A model generated the notes under the pieces. It searched no databases, was not told the origin of the DNA, and was given only the letters and a program-made list of their open reading frames with translations. This document shows, piece by piece, positions 1 to 6,462 of a stretch of DNA of 16,225 nt; the first letter of the stretch is position 1, and each line of letters begins with the position of its first letter. Both the position numbers and the translations under genes were made by a program. The stretch spans positions 1-16,225 of the forward strand of contig CAMLRJ010000021.1 of the NCBI GenBank assembly GCA_946482345.1. The letters run 5' to 3'. This stretch comes from an uncultured Cellvibrio sp. (GTDB taxonomy: Bacteria > Pseudomonadota > Gammaproteobacteria > Pseudomonadales > Cellvibrionaceae).

Positions 1-1128
1 GAATGTATTTAAGAATTTTTTCCTATTTGAGAAATCACATAGCGGACTGATTTCTAGTAGCATAATCTGTGATCTATTTTTAGCATTTTTAAAAGGATCT
101 ATATATCTATTTTTAATATCTAATTTGATACTCGCCCTAATTTCTTCGTCAGCAGCTTGTTTTATTTTAGCTTCTAATTCAGATTTCCCGCTAGAAAAGG
201 TAATTATGTCGCCTTTCAATCTATCAATGTTAGGTATCTTTTCGGCTTTGGTACAAAAGATGCTAAAAAAATTAGCTTCATTTTTCAATACCCATGTTTG
301 CCCTGGACAAATTATATCGTCAATTATCGTATTGTCTAAATGAAGAGCTGCATTAAGTTTGCACTTTGACTCTTTATCAATTGTTAAGTCATAATTTTTA
401 ATAGCTTCTTTCCAGAGGCTGATAAGAAATGGATTTGTTTGTGATGAGTGACTTATTTTGTCACGAAGAACGTATAAGAGCGATTCATTGATTGCTGCGG
501 ACTCATTATCTTTTAAGTTATCTCCCGCAACTGCAATTCCAAGAGCCTCAATGATTGAAGTCAATTTTCCATTGGAGATCGAAATTATCTCGTCTGTAGT
601 ACTTTGTGCTGATTTAATAACTTGCTTTTCCCAAGCCATGAGCGCGCGCAACTCTTTTTGAGATTCAATAAATGATATAAATTTACTAAATATTTTTGAA
701 GTATCAAACTCAGTTCCTGTTTTGCACTCTGTTTTATCTATTAGATCGAAAAATAAAGGTAAGCGTTGGTTATCTTTCTCCAAATATCTCGATACATACT
801 TCTTTAGTGCACCAAAATAGTCGGTATTATCAGACCACGCCAAAACTATATATGGCCCACTGAAATTACCAATAAGTAGCTCAACACACTTTGCAACATT
901 GGCATAGTCAGCGTTCGATGGCGTTGGATCAGTTGAGTTTATTTGAATATCTATGATTATGATCCTAGGATTAGATTTAGATATCCCTCTGCATAAATCA
1001 AATGCTTCTGCCGCACCTTGATAGTGAATTGGAAAACAGGAAATTCCATTTCTAGACATTGCGTTAGCAACAGCAATAACATGATGATGCTCGTTGTCTA
1101 TAATTACAGCGTTCACGATCTCATGCAT
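1..1128 (-). CDS. Receiver-like (REC) domain protein, partial at left edge
   Basis: I translated this frame by hand: it is open from an ATG at 1128 to base 1, 376 codons with no stop, so the C-terminus lies outside the window. The first ~135 residues fit a response-regulator receiver fold: acidic D11 after strand 1 (AVIIDNEH), D60 at the end of strand 3 (RIIIIDIQIN) as likely phosphoacceptor, S99 after strand 4 (YIVLAWSD) and K132 after strand 5 (LFFDLIDKT). Residues ~140-376 are unrecognised and look largely helical with lysine-rich stretches; I see no helix-turn-helix or GGDEF-type output domain in the visible part. The start overlaps the stop of the upstream two-headed GHKL gene by 8 bp and is preceded by an AAGGA ribosome-binding site 8 bases away, so translation is probably coupled. 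The pairing suggests it receives phosphate from that kinase-like protein (inference). The base composition is AT-rich like its partner. Confidence 0.8.
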   Translation of the reverse strand, partial: MHEIVNAVIIDNEHHHVIAVANAMSRNGISCFPIHYQGAAEAFDLCRGISKSNPRIIIIDIQINSTDPTPSNADYANVAKCVELLIGNFSGPYIVLAWSDNTDYFGALKKYVSRYLEKDNQRLPLFFDLIDKTECKTGTEFDTSKIFSKFISFIESQKELRALMAWEKQVIKSAQSTTDEIISISNGKLTSIIEALGIAVAGDNLKDNESAAINESLLYVLRDKISHSSQTNPFLISLWKEAIKNYDLTIDKESKCKLNAALHLDNTIIDDIICPGQTWVLKNEANFFSIFCTKAEKIPNIDRLKGDIITFSSGKSELEAKIKQAADEEIRASIKLDIKNRYIDPFKNAKNRSQIMLLEISPLCDFSNRKKFLNTF

Positions 1129-3250
1129 TTTTATTATCCTTGAAAACTAAAGCGATTACTGCGCCATCGGCTGCAGCTGGATGTTCGATATCTCCTGGAT
1201 TAAGTATTACCATTTCTCCACCAAGCATTTCCATAATCGTATTTGCGTAATAAAGTCCTATACCCATTCCTCCTGGCTTAGTAGTCAAAAAAGGCTTTAT
1301 TACTTCTGAAGGGCTAACTCCTTTCCATCCGGTTCCGTTGTCTGCAATTATTATTGCTGGTCCTTTATCAAATTCGTCACTAATACCAATGTAAATGAAC
1401 TTTTTATTTTTTTGATTAAATCCCCAGCGTTGATCTAACCAATAAATGGAGTTATCGATTATGTTATTGATAACACTAGTCATTAGGTGTGGAGGAAGCT
1501 TTATAGTTACATCCGTTTGCTCTCCAACTAGCAAAGGACAACTTGCAACAATGTCATGCATTTTATATCTGACACCTGCGAGATCCATATTTCCTTGTAA
1601 AAGTTTTTTCAAACTATAATCCTGAATCTTTTCTTTTTTTAACATTTTGGCATATGTGTCAAGAAGTAGTTCAAATCTATCAAATTGAAGGATTATTTTT
1701 TCTTTATCAATATTGGCTGCTACAGCCGCTCGGGTATCTTTAATTCCGCGATGTATTTCATGAAAAGCTACGGTCATATTGAGACCTGCCATTCCGGCGT
1801 TTAGCATTATTTCTCTCATTTCATTATAACTTTTTTCAATTTTCACTAATTTGGGTTCAATTAGTTCTTCTATATTCTTATCAGTTGCAATTTTCCGTAG
1901 TTCTTCTATTGGGTTTTCGATAGAAGTTATACTATGTTTTGCTTCCTTTTCCGTAACAATTCGCAGTCTTTTTTTATCTATATCTCTTAGACTTTCAAAT
2001 TTTGATATCGCAGATCCAACAACGTCAACTAATTTACGGAATGTGTTGTTTTCAATAAAACCTTCTCTATTAGTTTTTTCAATTAGCGTAGGTGTGCTGG
2101 CAATATTCAAAGACAATGCGCCTACAGTAATACTTCTATTTAGTCCACTACCGAGTTTATTCACTCGTCGTTGATCCATTTCCAGCCAATCATCTGAAGG
2201 CTCGCCATAGTTGTATACTCGAACACCATCTCTGTAAATTCGTATCCCTTTGTTTTCTTGCAAAAAATTCTTTACCAATCCAGTTTGAGGATAAAAATCT
2301 CTGACTTCTTTATCAAAATCAAAAACATAAACTTCGCAAAAAATTTCACCTAAATCGTCAAAGGTATCATTTTTATATTGTATTTCTTGACCTTTTGATG
2401 AAAATCTAAATGTTTCATCTGACCCTTCAATTTTATTTGTCGATATTTTTAATTCTTTTTTCAACTGCTCGTTCGGTGAAAATTCATATTGCCAAAACCA
2501 TTTTCCACCTTCAAAAAAGAATATAAATTTGAAAATTGCTTGCTCTAAAATATTTTCTATATCGTATAGATCTTGAGTCCATTCAGGCTTTCCTTCTACA
2601 GATAGAGAAACATCAAAATTCGGAATACTACTTTCCAGTTTGAATGTTTTGTGTTCAAACGGTGATTTTATTGATTCTATATTTCGGTGTAAATTTCTAA
2701 TGTCACCGCGAGTCAATGGCTCATATAATTTTGTTAAGGTGAGTTTTGTTCCTGTTTTTCCATCTATAAAAACTTCGGGTATATCGCGTTCTTTTATCTC
2801 TATTGAGAAATCTTCCATGTACCTAATATCTTCCATGTCATCCCAATCAATAGTTAGCGTTAGCTCTTTTTGATCTTTAGCTCTGGTCTCAAGAGTTATT
2901 TTTCGGCCAAGTTTATGAACAGCAAAACGACCAACACCTTTTTCACCTAGAGGCAGACGTTGATGTTTATTGGTTCTTTTTCCAAGTTCCTTTTCAGTTT
3001 TTCGATGATCTGCTCCCGGTTCAAGCCATATATTTTCAATTACATCTTTTGTCATTCCTGAACCATTAATATCAATCACTTCAATTGACGCAAGTGCAAC
3101 ATTTTCTGGATTTTTTATGATCACATTTACTTGATCTGCGTCAGCATCGTAGCCATTTTTGACTAACTCAAAGATCGCTAATTGAGGTGTCCCTATTAGT
3201 TGTTCGCCTAAGAGTTTTAAAAGGCGAGCTCTCGGTTTGAATTTAGCCAT
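1121..3250 (-). CDS. Protein with two GHKL ATPase heads (HSP90-like plus histidine-kinase-like)
   Basis: This 709-residue protein carries two separate Bergerat-fold nucleotide-binding sites. The N-terminal head has an N-box ELVKNGYDADA (28-38), DINGSGM (60-66) and GEKGVGRFAV (102-111), as in HSP90/MutL/MORC ATPases. A middle region (~160-400) would be the transducer part, followed by a probable helical or coiled segment (~420-490). The C-terminal head is histidine-kinase-like: an H-box AFHEIHRG with candidate phospho-His497, an N-box NNIIDNS (595-601), a G1 box ADNGTGW (636-642), PFLTTK (653-658) and a G2 box GGMGIGLYYA (660-669). No membrane segment or signal peptide is seen, so it should be cytosolic. 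The ATG has an AAGGA site 7 bases upstream. Downstream the REC-domain gene overlaps it by 8 bp. The likely role is an ATP-driven sensor kinase that phosphorylates the receiver protein; substrate and trigger are unknown. Composition is clearly more AT-rich than the AIPR-to-sigma operon. Confidence 0.88.
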   Translation of the reverse strand: MAKFKPRARLLKLLGEQLIGTPQLAIFELVKNGYDADADQVNVIIKNPENVALASIEVIDINGSGMTKDVIENIWLEPGADHRKTEKELGKRTNKHQRLPLGEKGVGRFAVHKLGRKITLETRAKDQKELTLTIDWDDMEDIRYMEDFSIEIKERDIPEVFIDGKTGTKLTLTKLYEPLTRGDIRNLHRNIESIKSPFEHKTFKLESSIPNFDVSLSVEGKPEWTQDLYDIENILEQAIFKFIFFFEGGKWFWQYEFSPNEQLKKELKISTNKIEGSDETFRFSSKGQEIQYKNDTFDDLGEIFCEVYVFDFDKEVRDFYPQTGLVKNFLQENKGIRIYRDGVRVYNYGEPSDDWLEMDQRRVNKLGSGLNRSITVGALSLNIASTPTLIEKTNREGFIENNTFRKLVDVVGSAISKFESLRDIDKKRLRIVTEKEAKHSITSIENPIEELRKIATDKNIEELIEPKLVKIEKSYNEMREIMLNAGMAGLNMTVAFHEIHRGIKDTRAAVAANIDKEKIILQFDRFELLLDTYAKMLKKEKIQDYSLKKLLQGNMDLAGVRYKMHDIVASCPLLVGEQTDVTIKLPPHLMTSVINNIIDNSIYWLDQRWGFNQKNKKFIYIGISDEFDKGPAIIIADNGTGWKGVSPSEVIKPFLTTKPGGMGIGLYYANTIMEMLGGEMVILNPGDIEHPAAADGAVIALVFKDNKNA

Positions 3251-3326
3251 TTACTTTTCCTTTATTTGAATGCATCTACTTCTAGGTATCCACTTTTAGA
3301 TTTTTAGAGCAAGGTCGGCTATAGCC

Positions 3327-3645
3327 TGAGCTCTATTTATATAGCAGGTGGCGTTGAGTAATTATTGCCAATACGGAAGACCCAGATTGGTCTAAATTTT
3401 CTCGTTATTAACTTGTATGCCCGATCTTCATCCAATCGCACAAGCTTCTACCATAGCCATGGCATGGGAAATACATTCTATCTACAGCCCGACTTCCAGT
3501 GCCTTTTCCAATATAGAAAGGCTGCGCTGGATTTGTCCGGGGGTCTTTTAATGAATAAATGTAATAAAAGTTAGAGACCACATGTTTTCTTTCTTCTTAT
3601 TAATCGATAATGTAAATCTACTTATGATCTTATAAATAGAGCTCA
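3327..3645. repeat. Perfect 15-bp inverted repeat enclosing the GIY-YIG remnant
   Basis: The left arm TGAGCTCTATTTATA (3327-3341) is the exact reverse complement of the right arm TATAAATAGAGCTCA (3631-3645). The arms lie at the ends of a 319-bp segment that contains the GIY-YIG fragment. Similarity does not extend beyond the 15 bp on either side, and I see no target-site duplication. The layout resembles the terminal repeats of a small non-autonomous element, but the segment has no transposase. Each arm also reads TATAAAT outward, which could act as an outward -10 element. Confidence 0.7.
3337..3581 (-). pseudogene. Degraded GIY-YIG nuclease gene fragment
   Basis: From a GTG at 3581 the minus strand reads 57 codons to tandem TAA stops at 3410-3405. 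Residues 6-31 (YYIYSLKDPRT...QPFYIGKGTGSR) match the hallmark of GIY-YIG nucleases: a strand with Y-I-Y, a loop with DPRT, then F-Y-I-G-K-G and R31 where the family has a conserved catalytic arginine. The rest of the domain, which normally adds at least 50 residues and the metal-binding glutamate, is missing in this frame. A second frame stays open from a TAG at ~3450 to a TAA at 3337 and reads KLVRLDEDRAYKLITRKFRP...FRIGNN, which looks like protein continuation after a frameshift. I infer a once-intact gene disabled by at least one frameshift and truncation. It has no strong ribosome-binding site. The family assignment of the first half is firm; the second half is tentative. Confidence 0.68.
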
Positions 3646-3670
3646 CCAACTGGTCATCACTTACTAATAA

Positions 3671-5455
3671 TCAAAATTCAAGCTTGCGTACTTCCGGAAT
3701 ATTCATATCTGGTGGCGAAAAAGGCATTGAAAACATTTCTTCTTTGCATTCTGGACGCTTTGCCCATTCCGAAATCATCTTCCCTTTTGCAGTCCTATGA
3801 AGACGTTCATTTACTTCACGAGCCCATATCTCAACTTGGTCAAGGAACTCTTCCGATACTCCTTGCCGTAACCAAACTCTCTCAAAATCAAATCGATCAC
3901 CATAGCTATTTGCGATAACAGCCATCGTATAAGCTGCGACGTTCGCCAAGAATGCAGAAACCAATGGGCGGGATGTTTTATGAACCATCTTGAACATGAT
4001 ACATTTTGCAACTAGTGCTTTAAAAAAAGCCGTATCGACAACTAATGGGGTACCGGCGGTTTCTGCTTCAGTCAAAAACGTCATAAATCGATCAAAACAT
4101 TTTTGAGTACCTAGGCTTACAACATCAGGCTTCATGTCCCAAGCCATTACATATTTCGCTAGCTCCGTTTTGGTTATCTTTCGAGAAGATGGCATCGACT
4201 CTTTCAGAGCTCGAAGCCTTGCCGGTGTTGTACCCTCTCGGGTAAGAAGAGTATTGTAACTACCCGCAGCCCGCTCATAAAACCAACGCCCTACCCCGTC
4301 AGGACAGTACACCGTTGTTGATTGGCGCTCCACCTCAACATGGAAAGGCTTATTAGCCGAAAGATCAGATTGCCGAACTGAGTTTTGGGAGTTCGCGTAA
4401 CGCGAAATGTCAGAGACTAACGCCTCTTCTTTTGACGGGTCATCCTCTTTCATTATTATAATTTTTGTTGGTACCCTCACTTTGCTTAGATCGGTGTCGG
4501 GATATTTTTTCTTGGCGAAATAAATAGATGCTGTAGTCTGTCCACCGTTTACTATTTGCATACCCCGTAACCAAATAATTCCGGGAGACCCGTCTTCGGC
4601 TCGCTCAAGTTTCATTTCATCCGCAACTAAGACAATACCATTGTTGAATGCCATGAACCGCTCGGGTGCTGAACGAAGTGTGCTTTGAATACCTGCATTC
4701 ACCCCCTTTGATTTGACACTGAGAAAAGACCGCACATTGGCTTCCAAAAGTCTCGGACCAAACTTCTCATAAATAAAGCGGAGTGCCTCGCCAGGAATCG
4801 CGGTTAATGCGTAATCATAATCGCCAGTTTCTCCCGGAACATAAACACATGGTAATGGTGAACCTGACACTTCTTTGAAATCGATAACAAGCTCATCTCT
4901 TGGTTTACCTTCTGAACGATGCCGATACAATCGCTCAATGTCCATTACCTCGAGTTTTACTGTTTTTCCGCCGACATCGCGGGCTTTAAAGTTTTTGGAT
5001 TTAGCTACGCCATCCGTTAATACAAAAATCCGAATCTGCTCTAGAGAGTTGTAAATTTCACCAATTGTTAATGCTAGTGAGTAGGCATCATGTGTTGGAT
5101 CTATTTTTTCTTGAAGGCGACCTGTCGCACAAAGCTCCAAGAAGCGGATACATTGTTGAGCAGTAGTTTTAGTATCTTGATCTTGAATAGAAGTAATTGC
5201 TTCAAAACCTTCGTATAGACTCACGAATAGATCCAACTGCTCTGCATCTTCTGAAATTGAATAACCACTCAATTTCAGATTGGCGTTTCCTACTTTGCTC
5301 TGATAATGACAAACAACAGGCTCGAAAGTCATTCCTGCTTCATTCAGATGTTGCATTACAACTTCGCAAAATGTTTGTTCAGTGTAGGTAGTACCATCAT
5401 TTAGTAGAGCCGCAATTTCGCTACGCGTTTCGACTAAAAAATCATCTAGGGTCAT
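3671..5455 (-). CDS. AIPR (abortive infection phage resistance) family protein
   Basis: This 594-residue protein has the AIPR core: NVRSFLSVKSKGVNAGI (240-256), a PERFMAFNNGIVLVAD stretch (264-279), MQIVNGGQTTASIY (299-312) and SRYANSQNSV (351-360). The family is named from abortive-infection proteins and recurs in phage-defence and restriction neighbourhoods; its biochemical activity is not well defined, so I assign none. The N-terminal ~230 residues (with RIFVLTDG at 142-149) resemble the mixed alpha/beta N-terminal part usual in this family. Length is typical. The ATG overlaps the stop of the upstream DUF4420 gene by 4 bp (ATGA) and has an AGGAG site 7 bases before it, showing translational coupling. 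It is the last gene of the sigma/MORC/Z1/DUF4420 operon and is followed by a 420-bp gap without an obvious terminator. Confidence 0.93.
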   Translation of the reverse strand: MTLDDFLVETRSEIAALLNDGTTYTEQTFCEVVMQHLNEAGMTFEPVVCHYQSKVGNANLKLSGYSISEDAEQLDLFVSLYEGFEAITSIQDQDTKTTAQQCIRFLELCATGRLQEKIDPTHDAYSLALTIGEIYNSLEQIRIFVLTDGVAKSKNFKARDVGGKTVKLEVMDIERLYRHRSEGKPRDELVIDFKEVSGSPLPCVYVPGETGDYDYALTAIPGEALRFIYEKFGPRLLEANVRSFLSVKSKGVNAGIQSTLRSAPERFMAFNNGIVLVADEMKLERAEDGSPGIIWLRGMQIVNGGQTTASIYFAKKKYPDTDLSKVRVPTKIIIMKEDDPSKEEALVSDISRYANSQNSVRQSDLSANKPFHVEVERQSTTVYCPDGVGRWFYERAAGSYNTLLTREGTTPARLRALKESMPSSRKITKTELAKYVMAWDMKPDVVSLGTQKCFDRFMTFLTEAETAGTPLVVDTAFFKALVAKCIMFKMVHKTSRPLVSAFLANVAAYTMAVIANSYGDRFDFERVWLRQGVSEEFLDQVEIWAREVNERLHRTAKGKMISEWAKRPECKEEMFSMPFSPPDMNIPEVRKLEF

Positions 5456-6462
5456 CCAGTTACTCCTAATTTGTTTAGTGCCACATCTATTTCGACAAGG
5501 AAATCCTTGGCATGATCTAAATTTATTTCATACATCGCGCGCGTAACCCCGCTAGGCACTGATCCAAGAGTCAAACGAGGAAACCTTTCTGAAACAGAGA
5601 AAACAACTTGCTCTTTAGGCTTAAACTTTCGAACATAATGATGCTCGTGAGATTCCAGATAGCCGGCGAGCATTAGACGTTCGTGCAACAAGTTAACAGA
5701 ATCTAAGTCGTCTTTAAGGTACGTCTCAATACTTGCAACCATTTCCGATAAGGTTTCTCCATCGTCAGTAGCTGTAAATTTAACTGCGGCCAAATAAAGT
5801 GGCGTCGCTATAGCATCATCAAGTTGCTCCAAGTTACCTATCTTCACGGGGAAACCTGACGACGACATCGTAGCCTTCACTTCCAAAGCTCCAATTCCAA
5901 TCAAAAAGTCTTGGGGGGCATCTTTCGGCCCAACCCAACTATTAAGAATATCGATGGAAGGCAGCGGAAGACTGAGAAAGATTCTTAAAAAGTGCAGCTC
6001 TCCCGCAAGGCCAAGCTCATCTTCAGAGCTCAGAGGACCTACTCTGTGAGACATGAATTGTTGCCATGTAAGAACACGTCTTATCAAAACTTGTAACAAT
6101 TTAGCTTCTGGTTCATTTATTGCTGCAGAGTCCATAACACCAACAAGGTCGCAAACCATTGTTGTAAACAAGTCAAAGTTTCCTTCAGGTCGTCTTGTTA
6201 TTGCGAGCCTGACTCCATCTCGATCCAAATCACCAAGACTCTCAACGGTAAAGCCTCTACTTTCAGGTAATCTAGATCCACGCATAAGCTTTGTATTCGG
6301 GAAATAGAACAAAACAGCTTCTTCCCTATTTGGCGAACGCAAACCCGCCTGAATTTCTAAAGACCCCGCACATGAAAGTGAGATAGCCTGCCATCCAGAA
6401 TCTCCGACTTGGCATGATAGTGATGACCATGCGAGAACAAAATCGTCACTCGAGCGGGCCAT
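5452..6462 (-). CDS. PD-(D/E)XK motif protein, DUF4420 family
   Basis: This 336-residue protein carries a PD-(D/E)XK nuclease signature in its middle: E155 in GLAGELHFLR, D185 in APQDFLIG, and E194/K196 in GALEVKATM. That E...D...E-x-K arrangement is the restriction-endonuclease-like active site, and the spacing and flanks fit the DUF4420 group that accompanies Z1 and MORC-type genes. It is therefore the probable DNA-cutting component of the operon; the cutting specificity cannot be read from the sequence. Residues 1-140 and 200-336 are family-specific with no named fold that I recognise. No membrane segment is present. The ATG is preceded by GGAGG 7 bases upstream. It overlaps the end of the Z1 gene by 17 bp and the AIPR start by 4 bp. 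Confidence 0.9.
   Translation of the reverse strand: MARSSDDFVLAWSSLSCQVGDSGWQAISLSCAGSLEIQAGLRSPNREEAVLFYFPNTKLMRGSRLPESRGFTVESLGDLDRDGVRLAITRRPEGNFDLFTTMVCDLVGVMDSAAINEPEAKLLQVLIRRVLTWQQFMSHRVGPLSSEDELGLAGELHFLRIFLSLPLPSIDILNSWVGPKDAPQDFLIGIGALEVKATMSSSGFPVKIGNLEQLDDAIATPLYLAAVKFTATDDGETLSEMVASIETYLKDDLDSVNLLHERLMLAGYLESHEHHYVRKFKPKEQVVFSVSERFPRLTLGSVPSGVTRAMYEINLDHAKDFLVEIDVALNKLGVTG

Larger units (their letters stand above)
3251..3670. other. 420-bp gap between AIPR gene and GHKL gene
   Basis: This stretch has no intact gene. It holds a degraded GIY-YIG nuclease remnant, a perfect 15-bp inverted repeat around that remnant, and a 10-bp palindrome GGCTATAGCC at 3317-3326 directly abutting the left arm. 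No hairpin followed by a T run is evident after the AIPR stop codon. On the minus strand TGCTATATA (3346-3338), an extended -10-like sequence, points toward the GHKL gene and overlaps the left arm of the repeat; there is no convincing -35. Whether the GHKL/REC pair has its own promoter here is therefore open. Confidence 0.6.

Noticed and set aside
125..661. Plus-strand open frames of 67-72 codons inside the left-edge gene
   Set aside because: They lie opposite a continuous 376-codon minus-strand frame with receiver motifs and have no ribosome-binding site or recognisable motif.
1..3250. GHKL/receiver pair as an ordinary membrane two-component system
   Set aside because: The kinase has no transmembrane or periplasmic segment and carries a second N-terminal HSP90-like ATPase head; the receiver has no visible DNA-binding domain.
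3365..3574. Plus-strand 69-codon frame in the gap before the GHKL gene
   Set aside because: It is the antisense of the GIY-YIG remnant, whose minus-strand translation carries real family motifs.
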